Notes: a model not told the origin generated them from the letters alone. Positions 1-6,633 are shown, counted from the stretch's first letter. The stretch: 7,265 nucleotides of DNA from Chitinispirillaceae bacterium (GCA_016926315.1 JAFGOU010000480.1:1-7265), one strand, 5' to 3'. Numbers and translations are program-made.

Positions 1-303
1 ACACAGCCCGGCTGGGTCGACAGCAGGCATATCGAAGCGGCGCGTATCGCCATGACAAGGTTCATAAAAAGAGGCGGCAAGATCTGGATCCGAATATTTC
101 CCGACAAGCCGTACACCAAACACCCGGCGGAATCGCGAATGGGAAAAGGGAAAGGGGCCCCGGAAGGATGGGTAGCGGTTGTAAAGCCCGGTACCGTGAT
201 GTTCGAAATGGCGGGTCTCAAACCGGAGGTGGCCAAAGAGGCGCTCCGGCTTGCGGCGCAGAAACTTCCTGTCCTGGCGCGGTTTGTCGAATCAGAACGA
301 TGA
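1..303 (+). CDS. rplP: 50S ribosomal protein L16, N-terminus cut by the window edge
   Basis: L16 sits at the base of the central protuberance of the large subunit near the A-site tRNA and helps organise the peptidyl-transferase region. The frame is open from base 1, and 100 residues are visible before the TGA stop. Compared with the usual length of about 136-140 residues, roughly the first 35-40 are missing upstream. Seen in order: the helix reading [13 protein letters not shown], then [12 protein letters not shown], then the family hallmark RMGKGKG, and near the end LAAQKLP. The arginine before MGKGKG corresponds to E. coli Arg81, a known hydroxylation site. No start codon should be assigned here: the ATG at 52 is internal, because conserved L16 sequence precedes it. 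rpmC follows after 13 bases, and its Shine-Dalgarno sequence overlaps this stop codon. Confidence 0.97.
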   Translation, partial: TQPGWVDSRHIEAARIAMTRFIKRGGKIWIRIFPDKPYTKHPAESRMGKGKGAPEGWVAVVKPGTVMFEMAGLKPEVAKEALRLAAQKLPVLARFVESER

Positions 304-316
304 GGATTTTTTAATT

Positions 317-523
317 ATGAAGGTCAATGAATTGCGGAATCTTTCCCGCGAAGAAGTGGTGAAAAAAGTGGCTGAACTGGAGGAGGAGCTTTTCAACCTC
401 CGGTTTCAGGCAAAGATGGGTCAGCTTGCCAATGGCTTGCAGCTGCGTTATGTGCGCCGCACCATTGCGCGGGCAAAAACGATTCTCGCGGAAAAAACAG
501 CGGCCGTCGCTGCGAAAAAGTAA
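317..523 (+). CDS. rpmC: 50S ribosomal protein L29
   Basis: L29 is a small two-helix protein next to L23 at the exit of the large-subunit polypeptide tunnel. The product is 68 residues, typical for the family. It begins [13 protein letters not shown], continues with a charged helix ([16 protein letters not shown]), and has the second-helix motif [10 protein letters not shown] before an Ala/Lys-rich tail. The start is ATG at 317: GAGGA at 302-306 lies 10 bases upstream, and the protein matches the family from its first residue. The same frame is open further upstream to an ATG at 251, but that would overlap rplP by 53 bases and add a non-family N-terminus, so it is rejected. Confidence 0.96.
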   Translation: MKVNELRNLSREEVVKKVAELEEELFNLRFQAKMGQLANGLQLRYVRRTIARAKTILAEKTAAVAAKK

Positions 524-552
524 TCGGACCGAAACGTAAACGAGGAAGCGTA

Positions 553-810
553 ATGACTGAACGAGGACAACGCAAACAAAGGACCGGAACGGTCATCAGC
601 GACAAAATGGACAAGACGGTCATCGTGAGCGTGGAACGTAATTTCATCCATCCGACGTATGGCCGGATTGTGCGGAAGAATTCCAAATATGTCGCTCATG
701 ATGAAAAAGACGAGTGCAAGATCGGCGATAAGGTAAGCCTTTTCGAAACGAGGCCGTTATCCAGGACCAAGCGGTGGCGGGTGGCCGAGATTCTTGAGCG
801 CGCGAAATAA
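553..810 (+). CDS. rpsQ: 30S ribosomal protein S17
   Basis: S17 is an OB-fold primary 16S rRNA-binding protein needed early in small-subunit assembly. The 85-residue product has the expected order: a basic start ([12 protein letters not shown]), the first strand pair [16 protein letters not shown] at about 14-29, the loop [19 protein letters not shown] at about 33-51, and the signature [18 protein letters not shown] at about 58-75. The length is normal. GAGGA at 542-546 is 6 bases before the ATG. It lies 29 bases after rpmC and 26 before rplN, the standard spc order. Confidence 0.97.
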   Translation: MTERGQRKQRTGTVISDKMDKTVIVSVERNFIHPTYGRIVRKNSKYVAHDEKDECKIGDKVSLFETRPLSRTKRWRVAEILERAK

Positions 811-836
811 CAGCATCGAAAAAAGATGAGGATATC

Positions 837-1205
837 ATGATACAGGTTCAGACACATCTCAATGTCGCCGACAACTCGGGCGCCAAAAGGGTGCAGTGCA
901 TCCGGATTTTAGGCGGAACCAGGCGCCGCTATGCCGAAGTCGGTGACGTTATCGTCGTGTCGGTCAAAGACGCTTTGCCGACCAGTCAAGTTAAAAAGGG
1001 GACGGTTCTCAGGGCGGTGATCGTCAGGACCGCCAAAGAGTATGGTCGCAGGGACGGCACCTATATACGGTTCAGCGATAACGCGGCGGTGCTGATCAAC
1101 GATGCGGGCGAACCGCGGGGTACCCGCATTTTCGGCCCGGTGGCCCGAGAACTTCGCGATAAAAAGTTCATGCGTATCGTATCGCTGGCGCCGGAAGTTC
1201 TGTAA
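837..1205 (+). CDS. rplN: 50S ribosomal protein L14
   Basis: L14 is a conserved beta-barrel protein on the subunit interface that helps form intersubunit bridges with 16S rRNA. The 122-residue product has exactly the common family length. It starts [18 protein letters not shown], has [17 protein letters not shown] at about 25-41, and carries the L14 signature region [18 protein letters not shown] at 71-88, followed by [14 protein letters not shown] at about 94-107. GAGGA at 828-832 is 4 bases before the ATG. I see nothing abnormal in the reading frame. Confidence 0.98.
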   Translation: MIQVQTHLNVADNSGAKRVQCIRILGGTRRRYAEVGDVIVVSVKDALPTSQVKKGTVLRAVIVRTAKEYGRRDGTYIRFSDNAAVLINDAGEPRGTRIFGPVARELRDKKFMRIVSLAPEVL

Positions 1206-1225
1206 GGATATCCGAGGAGGATTGA

Positions 1226-1543
1226 ATGGCTTTTCGCTTAAGGAAAAATGATACGGTTCAGGTCATGGCCGGTGAATTCCGCGGCAAGGCGGGTAGGATC
1301 ATTAAAGTGTTTCCCGACAAAAACCGTGCGCTCGTCGAAGGACTCAATATCATAAAGCGGCATACCAAACCCAACCGAAAGAACCAGCAGGGCGGCATCG
1401 TTCAGAAAGAGGCGCCCATCCATCTGTCGAACCTCCTGCTCATCTGCCCTAAAACCGGTAAGCCGACGCGGACGGGGGTAAGCACCCTCGAGGGTGGAAA
1501 AAGAGTGCGGTTTTCAAAAAAAGCTAAGGAGACGATCGCGTGA
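1226..1543 (+). CDS. rplX: 50S ribosomal protein L24
   Basis: L24 is an assembly-initiator protein that binds the 5' end of 23S rRNA near the tunnel exit. The 105-residue product is of normal length. The N-terminal KOW motif is visible ([20 protein letters not shown] at about 9-28), followed by [16 protein letters not shown] at about 35-50 and a C-terminal segment with [12 protein letters not shown] at 74-85. There is only one cysteine in that segment, so it is not a zinc site. A very strong GAGGAGG at 1214-1220 sits 5 bases before the ATG. The gene overlaps rplE by four bases (GTGA), which suggests translational coupling. Confidence 0.97.
   Translation: MAFRLRKNDTVQVMAGEFRGKAGRIIKVFPDKNRALVEGLNIIKRHTKPNRKNQQGGIVQKEAPIHLSNLLLICPKTGKPTRTGVSTLEGGKRVRFSKKAKETIA
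1526..1531 (+). promoter_or_regulatory. Shine-Dalgarno for the upstream rplE start
   Basis: AAGGAG lies inside the end of rplX, 8 bases before the GTG at 1540. It is the main evidence for choosing the longer form of L5. A second, weaker candidate, GGAG at 1584-1587, lies 6 bases before an in-frame GTG at 1594 and would give the family-length protein. Confidence 0.6.
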
Positions 1544-2136
1544 GCAAGGCCAAGGAAAAAGAGGTAAAAAAGGAGGCGGCTCCGGAGCCCGTAGTGACTC
1601 CCCGACTGCTGATACGGTATAAAGAAAAGGTCGTGCCGGCCCTCAAACAGCGTTTCTCGTACACCAATATCATGCAGGTGCCCGCTATCCAGAAGATCGT
1701 CATTAATATCTGCATGGGAGCGGCAACGACTGACGCCAAACTTCTCGACGAGGCCGTCAATTGCGTTCGTGACATCTCTGGGCAAAAACCGGTGGTCACG
1801 AAGGCCAAAAAAGCGATTTCGAACTTCAAGCTGCGGGAGAATGCCGCAATCGGCTGCAAGACGACGCTCCGCGGCAGGAAGATGTGGGAGTTCTTCGACC
1901 GTCTGGTTTCAATTGCCATCCCGCGCATAAGGGATTTCCGAGGGCTTTCCCGGAAGTCATTCGACGGTCAGGGTAATTATACGCTTGGCATCAAGGAACA
2001 GATCGTTTTTCTTGAAATCGACCGCGACAAGGTGTCGAGGATCAGCGGGATGGACATTACCATCTGTACGTCCGCACGTAATAACGAAGAAGGGCTTGCC
2101 CTCCTCGAGGAGTTGGGCATGCCGTTCAGGAAATAA
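1540..2136 (+). CDS. rplE: 50S ribosomal protein L5 with a charged N-terminal extension
   Basis: L5 binds 5S rRNA with L18 and forms part of the central protuberance, contacting the P-site tRNA and S13 across the interface. The 198-residue form begins with GTG overlapping the rplX stop. L5 family features appear in order: the [13 protein letters not shown] strand at about 45-57, [20 protein letters not shown] at about 80-99, [40 protein letters not shown], and a terminal PFRK. E. coli L5 is 179 residues and aligns from about residue 20, so the first 19 residues ([19 protein letters not shown]) are an extension rich in Lys and Glu. An in-frame GTG at 1594 would give a 180-residue protein without it. 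The start is uncertain; the identity is not. The usual FPEI reads FLEI here. An unusual 109-base gap follows. Confidence 0.95.
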   Translation: MSKAKEKEVKKEAAPEPVVTPRLLIRYKEKVVPALKQRFSYTNIMQVPAIQKIVINICMGAATTDAKLLDEAVNCVRDISGQKPVVTKAKKAISNFKLRENAAIGCKTTLRGRKMWEFFDRLVSIAIPRIRDFRGLSRKSFDGQGNYTLGIKEQIVFLEIDRDKVSRISGMDITICTSARNNEEGLALLEELGMPFRK

Positions 2137-2230
2137 AATGCAGATTGATGATTGTAGAATGCAGAATGAAAGAAAAAAGGCAGGTTTGATTTTTTAATCA
2201 TCAATCATTAATCTACAATCTTAAATTGAA
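2137..2230. repeat. Heptad fold-back element 1 (rplE-rpsN gap)
   Basis: This gap contains two arms built from 7-base units. The left arm, in register from the last base of the rplE stop, reads AAATGCA, GATTGAT, GATTGTA, GAATGCA, GAATGAA (2136-2170). The right arm reads AATCATC, AATCATT, AATCTAC, AATCTTA, AATTGAA (2196-2230). The 25-base centre (2171-2195) has an A6 run at 2173-2178 and a T6 run at 2190-2195. The arms can pair: GATTGATGATT at 2143-2153 is perfectly complementary to 2196-2206 (11 bp), and GATTGTAGA at 2150-2158 to 2212-2220 (9 bp). The periodic arms therefore allow several pairing registers. It ends at the rpsN Shine-Dalgarno sequence. I found no coding sequence in it. Function unknown: a dispersed fold-back repeat or an mRNA element. 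Confidence 0.8.
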
Positions 2231-2237
2231 AAGGGAG
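2231..2237 (+). promoter_or_regulatory. Shine-Dalgarno for rpsN
   Basis: AAGGGAG lies 8 bases before the GTG at 2246 and directly abuts the right arm of the heptad element. Folding of that element could change access to it, which is inference. Confidence 0.75.
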
Positions 2238-2245
2238 TACGAGTC

Positions 2246-2431
2246 GTGGCCCGAAAAGCGATGATTAACAAATGCCGGAAGAAACCGAAGTTCTCCTCCC
2301 GTAAATATAACCGTTGCAGACGGTGCGGCAGGGCCCGGGCGTTTATCCGGGATTTTGGTATCTGCAGGATCTGTTTCCGTCAGCTGGCGCTCAAGGGGGA
2401 GATACCGGGCGTGGTGAAAGCCAGCTGGTAA
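2246..2431 (+). CDS. rpsN: 30S ribosomal protein S14, zinc-binding (type Z) form
   Basis: S14 binds the 3' major domain of 16S rRNA in the head of the small subunit. The 61-residue length and the four zinc ligands, C24-x-x-C27 and C40-x-x-C43, identify the zinc-ribbon form found in Firmicutes, Actinobacteria, spirochaetes and others. The zinc-free 101-residue form is typical of Proteobacteria. The N-terminus is [19 protein letters not shown], and the C-terminus [15 protein letters not shown] is the family norm. The start is GTG, chosen because it has AAGGGAG 8 bases upstream and gives the canonical MA-K-x-M-I start. It is separated from rplE by the heptad fold-back element and lies 41 bases before rpsH. 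Confidence 0.97.
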   Translation: MARKAMINKCRKKPKFSSRKYNRCRRCGRARAFIRDFGICRICFRQLALKGEIPGVVKASW

Positions 2432-2472
2432 GAACAGGAAGAGAAACACTACGATCAAGGGGTTGAAACGAA

Positions 2473-2868
2473 ATGTTGACCGATCAGATAGCCGACATGT
2501 TTACGAGGATACGGAACGCGATCAAGGCGCGTAAGCGCACGGTCGATATCCCGTCGTCGAAATTCAAGAAAGAGATCACCCGTATCCTCTTCGAGAACCA
2601 TTTCATAGCGAAATATGCGTTCGTCGATGACGGGAAGCAGGGTGTCATCAAGATTCTCCTTAAATACGATGAAGAGCAACGCAGTGCCATTCAGGGGATC
2701 AAAAAGATCAGCGTACCCGGTCGCAAACGGTTCAGTAAGGCCGAAGCGCTTCCGAAAGTGCTTGGCGGCATGGGTATCGCCCTCGTTTCGACATCGCAGG
2801 GACTTCTTACCGACAGGGAAGCGAAGAAGCGCAAGGTCGGCGGCGAAATTATCGGAATGATCTGGTAA
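2473..2868 (+). CDS. rpsH: 30S ribosomal protein S8
   Basis: S8 is a primary binder of the central domain of 16S rRNA. In E. coli it also represses the spc operon by binding its mRNA near rplE; I could not identify such a site here. The 131-residue product begins MLTDQIADMFTRIRNA, has IPSSKFKKEITRIL at about 27-39, and carries the C-terminal signature STSQGLLTDREAKKRKVGGE at 106-125, ending in the conserved tryptophan. The length is normal. AAGGGG at 2457-2462 is 10 bases before the ATG. Confidence 0.97.
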   Translation: MLTDQIADMFTRIRNAIKARKRTVDIPSSKFKKEITRILFENHFIAKYAFVDDGKQGVIKILLKYDEEQRSAIQGIKKISVPGRKRFSKAEALPKVLGGMGIALVSTSQGLLTDREAKKRKVGGEIIGMIW

Positions 2869-2890
2869 GGAACTATAGTCCGAAATAAAA

Positions 2891-2896
2891 AAGGGG
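2891..2896 (+). promoter_or_regulatory. Shine-Dalgarno deciding the TTG start of rplF
   Basis: AAGGGG preceded by an A-rich run lies 7 bases before TTG at 2904. No ATG or GTG in frame near this point gives the conserved L6 N-terminus, so this site fixes the unusual start. Confidence 0.75.
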
Positions 2897-2903
2897 TGTT
2901 CTT

Positions 2904-3443
2904 TTGTCACGTTTAGGAAAACTACCGGTCGCGATTCCTTCGGGAGTCCAGGTAAAGGTCGAAGGCCAGAAAATCGAAGTCAAGGGAAGCAAAGGAAGCG
3001 CGATGCGCAGCATTGTCCCCGAGATCAGGGCCGTCATCAAGGAGGGTGCCATACATTTTTCTCCAGCGGCTGACGGACCCAATATCAGTGCCTTGTGGGG
3101 GCTCAGCCGCGTTCTTGTCGCCAATATGGTCACCGGTGTGAGCCAGGGATATCGTAAGACCCTTGAAATCGTCGGGGTCGGATACAAGGCGGAATTGAAG
3201 GGGAAAGACCTTTCCATTTTGGCGGGCTATTCAAGCCCCCGGTTGTTCAAGGCGGTTCCCGGCATCACCTTCGGTGTGGAAAATCAGACAAAAATCACCA
3301 TTGACGGGTTTGACAAGGAAAAGGTCGGCGAGATCGCCGCGGAAATCAGGAAAATAAGAAAACCCGAGCCGTATAAGGGTAAGGGAATCAAATACGCTGG
3401 CGAACATATCCGCAGAAAAGCTGGAAAGGTCGCCGGCAAGTAA
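2904..3443 (+). CDS. rplF: 50S ribosomal protein L6
   Basis: L6 lies at the base of the L7/L12 stalk near the sarcin-ricin loop, in the factor-binding region. The 179-residue product has the normal length and two tandem L6 domains. The first begins SRLGKLPVAIPSGVQV and includes KIEVKGSKG at about 23-31. The second includes GVGYKAELKGKDLSILAGYS at about 91-110 and ends with the signature PEPYKGKGIKYAGE at 154-167 and a basic tail. The start is TTG, rare for a highly expressed gene, but the N-terminus SRLGKLP is the canonical one. The gap to rplR is 21 bases. Confidence 0.97.
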   Translation: MSRLGKLPVAIPSGVQVKVEGQKIEVKGSKGSAMRSIVPEIRAVIKEGAIHFSPAADGPNISALWGLSRVLVANMVTGVSQGYRKTLEIVGVGYKAELKGKDLSILAGYSSPRLFKAVPGITFGVENQTKITIDGFDKEKVGEIAAEIRKIRKPEPYKGKGIKYAGEHIRRKAGKVAGK

Positions 3444-3464
3444 AGACGGTGATGGAGCCTTATA

Positions 3465-3833
3465 ATGAATATTTCTAAAAAAAGAGTGGTAAGCCGGGCA
3501 AGCAGGGCGCTTCGCGTCCGCAAGAAAGTGTCCGGGACGAGCGAACGGCCACGGTTATGCGTTCGCCGGAGCCTCAACCATATTTACGCCCAGCTGGTTG
3601 ATGACGAAAAAGGGATTACCATCGTCCAGGTGGGCAGTTCCGGAAAAGAACGCGCCGCTCAATTGTCGAATAAAAAAAAGAGCGATATTTCCAGGATAGT
3701 CGGAGAGTTGTTGGCCGAAAAAGCAAAGGAAAAAGGCGTGACAAAGGTCGTTTTTGACCGCAAGGGCTATCTTTATCACGGCCGGGTCAAGGCGCTCGCG
3801 GATGCCGCGCGCAGCAAAGGACTACTGTTTTAA
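3465..3833 (+). CDS. rplR: 50S ribosomal protein L18
   Basis: L18 binds 5S rRNA and attaches it to 23S rRNA with L5. The 122-residue product has the long basic N-terminal segment typical of L18 (KKRVVSRASRALRVRKKV), then GTSERPRLCVRRSLNHIYAQLVDD at about 24-47, and the C-terminal signature VVFDRKGYLYHGRVKALADAAR at about 95-116. The length is normal. GGAG at 3454-3457, 7 bases before the ATG, is a weaker ribosome-binding site than those of most neighbours. Confidence 0.97.
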   Translation: MNISKKRVVSRASRALRVRKKVSGTSERPRLCVRRSLNHIYAQLVDDEKGITIVQVGSSGKERAAQLSNKKKSDISRIVGELLAEKAKEKGVTKVVFDRKGYLYHGRVKALADAARSKGLLF

Positions 3834-3842
3834 GACTGCAGG

Positions 3843-3849
3843 AAAGGGG
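3843..3849 (+). promoter_or_regulatory. Shine-Dalgarno deciding the TTG start of rpsE
   Basis: AAAGGGG lies 8 bases before TTG at 3858 but 26 bases before the first in-frame ATG at 3876, so TTG is preferred. AAGAC at 3832-3836 is complementary to GTCTT at 3855-3859. A weak 5-bp stem could therefore place this site in the loop and the first two bases of the start codon in the stem. Confidence 0.65.
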
Positions 3850-3857
3850 TTCTTGTC

Positions 3858-4367
3858 TTGAGAAAAGAAACACCAATGACAGGCGAAGGTGATTCGCAGC
3901 TTGTCGACCGTCTGGTAGCCGTAAGCCGCGTGGCAAAAGTCGTCAAAGGCGGCCGTCGTTTCGGGTTCAACGCACTTGTCGCCGTCGGTGACAGCGCCGG
4001 CCATGTGGGAATAGGCATGGGGAAGGCCAATGACGTTACCGAAGCAATCCGTAAAGCGGTCGAAAGTGCGAAGAAAAAGATATACACAATCAGCGTGGTG
4101 AACCAGACCATTCCGCATGAGGTGATCGGACATTTTGGGGCGGCCCGGATCATACTTCGTCCCGCAGCGCCGGGAACCGGCGTGATTGCCGGCGGTCCCG
4201 CCCGCGCAGTGCTTGAACTTGCCGGGATCCACAATATCCTTACGAAATGTCTGAAAACGACCAATCCGCATAACGTGGTCAAAGCGACCCTTGACGGACT
4301 TCTGCAGCTCAAGACCAAGGAACAGATCAGGCAGTTGCGCGGAATTCCCGAGCACGCAAAAAACTAG
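3858..4367 (+). CDS. rpsE: 30S ribosomal protein S5
   Basis: S5 is a small-subunit shoulder protein near the mRNA entry channel that affects decoding accuracy and helicase action. The 169-residue product has the N-terminal double-stranded-RNA-binding-like fold with the signature [16 protein letters not shown] at 30-45 and [18 protein letters not shown] at about 50-67. The C-terminal domain has [21 protein letters not shown] at about 106-126 and the [15 protein letters not shown] segment. The TTG start is chosen from Shine-Dalgarno spacing; starting at the ATG at 3876 would lose only six poorly conserved residues. It lies 24 bases after rplR and 12 before the preferred rpmD start. Confidence 0.96.
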   Translation: MRKETPMTGEGDSQLVDRLVAVSRVAKVVKGGRRFGFNALVAVGDSAGHVGIGMGKANDVTEAIRKAVESAKKKIYTISVVNQTIPHEVIGHFGAARIILRPAAPGTGVIAGGPARAVLELAGIHNILTKCLKTTNPHNVVKATLDGLLQLKTKEQIRQLRGIPEHAKN

Positions 4368-4369
4368 GC

Positions 4370-4374
4370 GAGGA
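4370..4374 (+). promoter_or_regulatory. Shine-Dalgarno deciding the rpmD start
   Basis: GAGGA is 5 bases before the ATG at 4380 but overlaps the earlier ATG at 4374, which would have no usable spacing. This favours the later start. Confidence 0.7.
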
Positions 4375-4379
4375 TGGCA

Positions 4380-4568
4380 ATGGTGAAAGTAAAAAAGGTG
4401 AAAATTACGCAGATCCGCAGTGAGATCGGAAAGCTGCAGGCGCAGAAAAGGACCATCAGGGCGCTGGGGATCAAAAAGATGCACGATACGGTGATTCATA
4501 ACGACACGCCCGCGATACGCGGGATGATAACGTGTGTACAACACCTGGTAAAAGTCGAAGAAGCGTGA
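4380..4568 (+). CDS. rpmD: 50S ribosomal protein L30
   Basis: L30 is a small peripheral protein of the large subunit, absent from some bacteria. From ATG 4380 the product is 62 residues, near the usual 59-60. The L30 pattern is clear: KVKITQIRSEIGKLQAQKRT, then RALGIKKMHDTVIHNDTPAIRGMI, and the ending VKVEE. An in-frame ATG at 4374 would add only Met-Ala but overlaps the GAGGA ribosome-binding site, so I prefer 4380. The gene is in its usual place between rpsE and rplO. Confidence 0.95.
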   Translation: MVKVKKVKITQIRSEIGKLQAQKRTIRALGIKKMHDTVIHNDTPAIRGMITCVQHLVKVEEA

Positions 4569-4582
4569 ATGGAGTTGTCGAG

Positions 4583-5038
4583 ATGCTGAAACTGAATGAA
4601 TTACGACCGGCCGAAGGGTCAAATCGCCAGCGGCGAAGAGTCGGACGCGGCCAGGGGAGCGGACGCGGTTGTACGGCCGGGAAAGGGTACAATGGACATA
4701 AAGCGCGAAGCGGCAGCGGTACCAAGCCCTATTTTGAAGGCGGGCAGACTCCGCTTACCCGTCGCCTGCCAAAGCGCGGTTTTCATAATCCCTTCAAGGT
4801 TGACTATCAGGTCATTAATCTGAGGGATTTGAATGACCTTGACGTCGGCGGCAAAGAGATCAACGCCGAGGTGTTGTGTGCGGCAGGACTGATTCAGGAC
4901 GCCCATTTGCCGTTCAAGGTTCTTGGCGTCGGCGAGGTGACGAAATCGCTTATCGTCAAAGCGAACGCCTTTTCAAAATCGGCAAAGGAAAAAATCGAAA
5001 AAGCAAAGGGAAAAGCAGAGGTCAAGGCACGTGTTTGA
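4583..5038 (+). CDS. rplO: 50S ribosomal protein L15
   Basis: L15 is a late-assembling large-subunit protein with a long N-terminal extension threading into 23S rRNA. The 151-residue product starts MLKLNELRPAEGSNRQRRRV and has the glycine/arginine-rich region GRGQGSGRGCTAGKGYNG at about 21-38, then FEGGQTPLTRRLPKRGF at 51-67. The C-terminal globular part ends in a Lys/Ala-rich tail. GCTAGKG, rather than the more common GKTAGRG type, resembles spirochaete-like L15 from memory. The start is ATG 4583, with GGAG at 4571-4574 spaced 8. A longer frame from 4532 would overlap rpmD by 37 bases and add non-family residues, so it is rejected. It overlaps secY by 8 bases. Confidence 0.96.
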   Translation: MLKLNELRPAEGSNRQRRRVGRGQGSGRGCTAGKGYNGHKARSGSGTKPYFEGGQTPLTRRLPKRGFHNPFKVDYQVINLRDLNDLDVGGKEINAEVLCAAGLIQDAHLPFKVLGVGEVTKSLIVKANAFSKSAKEKIEKAKGKAEVKARV

Positions 5039-6383
5039 AAATTTAAGCAACGTCGTTGAGACAGGTAAAAACATCTTCCGTATTCCGGAGCTGCGGAAGA
5101 GGGTTTTTTTCACCCTGGGCATTATTTTAGTCTACCGTATCGGCGGCCATGTTCCGACGCCTGGCGTCGATCCCCGCGTACTGGCTGACTTCCTCGGGCA
5201 GAATGCGAATTCCCTGTTTGGATTGTACGACATGTTTGTAGGCGGCGCATTCAAACGCGTCACGGTTTTCGCTCTTGGTATCATGCCGTACATCAGCGCA
5301 TCGATCATTCTCCAGCTCATGGGCTCGGTTTTTCCCTACATACACAAATTACAGCGGGAAGGCGCCGAAGGCCGGAAAAAAATAACGCAGTATACCCGTT
5401 ACGGAACGGTCCTGCTATCGATCGTTCAGGCAGTCGGCATCAGCGTTTTCCTCCAGAGCATCGTTTCGCCGGCAACGGGAATGAGCGCGGTTTCCCCGGC
5501 GCTGGCGGGAATCAAATTTTCCTTTATTACCGTGATCAGCCTTACTGCCGGTACTCTTATCATCATGTGGCTTGGAGAGCAGATCACCAATCGCGGCGTC
5601 GGTAACGGGATTTCGCTGATCATCTGCATCGGCATCGTTGCCCGTCTTCCTGACGCCATTTTTGCCGAAATACAGCAGCTGTTCGCGGGTACGCGGCATC
5701 CGTTTATCGAAATCATCCTTCTTGCCGTTGTGATTTCCATGACCGCCTTCATCGTTCTTATGACACAGGCCACGCGGAGGATTCCGATTCAGACGCCGAA
5801 GAAAGTCGTCGGTACCAAGATGTATGCGGGCCAGAACACCGTGCTGCCGCTTCGTCTCAATATGGCGGGTGTCATACCGATTATTTTTGCATCGTCGATC
5901 ATAACGTTCCCAAGCATGATCCGCAGTTTTTTCCCGGCCGATTCCGAGGTGATGGAAAACCTGATGCGCCTCTTTGCGCCGACCGGGTGGCTGTATAACA
6001 TTATATTTGCACTCCTGATCATATTTTTCACTTATTTTTATACCGCGATCGTGTTCAATCCGACCGATATTGCCGATAATCTCAAACGATCAGGCGGATT
6101 TATTCCCGGAATCCGGCCGGGCAAGAATACCGCCCAGTATCTTGATAATGTACTGACGCGGATCACGCTGCCGGGTTCGGTGTTCCTTGCGTTTATTTCC
6201 ATCATTCCTTTTTTGATCATGGGCGGGTTTAACGTCAATTTTTATTTCGGCGGTACCAGCGTTCTCATCGTGGTCGGCGTAGCGCTTGATACGATCGTGC
6301 AGCTGGAATCGCACCTTCAAATGCGCAACTATGAAGGATTCCTTAAAAAAGGCCGTTTCCGCGGCAGACGATTCGGTTTTTAA
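5031..6383 (+). CDS. secY: Protein translocase channel subunit SecY
   Basis: SecY is the inner-membrane pore of the Sec translocon, working with SecE, SecG, the SecA motor and ribosomes to export or insert proteins. The 450-residue product starts with GTG inside the end of rplO. About ten membrane segments are visible, roughly 24-42, 75-97, 122-143, 163-181, 190-208, 224-244, 276-294, 318-341, 379-398 and 403-423. Family motifs include [20 protein letters not shown] at 107-126, [17 protein letters not shown] at 180-196, the basic cytosolic loop QATRRIPIQ at 246-254, [20 protein letters not shown] at 342-361, and [11 protein letters not shown] near the C-terminus. GAGG at 5018-5021 lies 9 bases upstream. 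It is followed by infA, without the adk or map genes often found after secY. Confidence 0.98.
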   Translation: MFENLSNVVETGKNIFRIPELRKRVFFTLGIILVYRIGGHVPTPGVDPRVLADFLGQNANSLFGLYDMFVGGAFKRVTVFALGIMPYISASIILQLMGSVFPYIHKLQREGAEGRKKITQYTRYGTVLLSIVQAVGISVFLQSIVSPATGMSAVSPALAGIKFSFITVISLTAGTLIIMWLGEQITNRGVGNGISLIICIGIVARLPDAIFAEIQQLFAGTRHPFIEIILLAVVISMTAFIVLMTQATRRIPIQTPKKVVGTKMYAGQNTVLPLRLNMAGVIPIIFASSIITFPSMIRSFFPADSEVMENLMRLFAPTGWLYNIIFALLIIFFTYFYTAIVFNPTDIADNLKRSGGFIPGIRPGKNTAQYLDNVLTRITLPGSVFLAFISIIPFLIMGGFNVNFYFGGTSVLIVVGVALDTIVQLESHLQMRNYEGFLKKGRFRGRRFGF

Positions 6384-6396
6384 GCGCCGGGCGCTT
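6382..6396 (+). other. Perfect 6-bp hairpin in the secY-infA junction
   Basis: AAGCGC at 6382-6387 pairs perfectly with GCGCTT at 6391-6396 around a CGG loop. The stem begins inside the secY TAA and ends 4 bases (TCTT) before the infA ATG. It fills the position where a Shine-Dalgarno sequence should be. The short pyrimidine tail contains too few consecutive Ts for a convincing terminator. Its role is unknown: 3'-end stabilisation, control of infA, or chance are all possible. Confidence 0.55.
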
Positions 6397-6400
6397 TCTT

Positions 6401-6619
6401 ATGGCTAAACAGGACTCAATACAGGTGGAAGGAACGGTTACCGAAACGCTGCCGAACGCCAGTTTTAAGGTCATGCTCGAGGGTAAGCATGAAATCCTGG
6501 CGCATATTTCAGGTAAAATGAGGATGAATTATATACGGATACTGCCGGGAGACAAAGTGCTGGTTGAACTTTCACCCTACGATCTTTCGCGTGGAAGAAT
6601 TACGTACCGTCATAAATAG
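6401..6619 (+). CDS. infA: Translation initiation factor IF-1
   Basis: IF-1 binds the A site of the small subunit during initiation and assists IF-2 and IF-3. The 72-residue product is a single S1-type OB fold of standard length. It begins [20 protein letters not shown] and continues [30 protein letters not shown], then [16 protein letters not shown] near the end. The ATG at 6401 gives the canonical start, yet no purine-rich Shine-Dalgarno sequence is visible in the 17 bases between secY and infA. A GC-rich hairpin occupies that region instead. Translation may depend on coupling to secY termination (inference). rpmJ follows after 14 bases. Confidence 0.97.
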   Translation: MAKQDSIQVEGTVTETLPNASFKVMLEGKHEILAHISGKMRMNYIRILPGDKVLVELSPYDLSRGRITYRHK

Positions 6620-6633
6620 CAAGGGGCTCATTC

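Noticed and set aside
1214..1230. GGATTGAATGG before rplX as a stray heptad unit
   Set aside because: It is a single match made of the Shine-Dalgarno sequence and the start codon context, with no repetition and no partner arm.
1500..1600. S8-binding autoregulatory site near the start of rplE, as in E. coli
   Set aside because: I could not find a helix with the bulged S8-target pattern here by eye. A covariance search would be needed, so it is not claimed.
1402..1928. Minus-strand open frames across rplX and rplE (127 and 134 codons)
   Set aside because: They overlap each other and well-supported + strand genes, and I saw no family motif or ribosome-binding site that would support them.
1985..2197. 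Open frame on the + strand running from rplE into the heptad element
   Set aside because: It is the out-of-frame shadow of rplE followed by repeat sequence, with no plausible start signal.
2171..2200. T6 run in heptad element 1 as a rho-independent terminator
   Set aside because: The stem before the Ts would be only A6:T6 around a G-rich loop, with no GC-rich stem. Termination here would cut the operon in the middle of ribosomal genes that are normally co-transcribed.
317..4610. Similar starts of rpmC (MKVNELR) and rplO (MLKLNELR) as evidence of duplication
   Set aside because: Both N-termini are normal for their own families and the similarity does not continue.
3822..4622. 266-codon open frame on the minus strand opposite rpsE and rpmD
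   Set aside because: It lies antisense to two clearly conserved ribosomal protein genes, shows no recognisable protein features, and has no gene-free space of its own. Long antisense frames are expected from the codon bias of the + strand genes.
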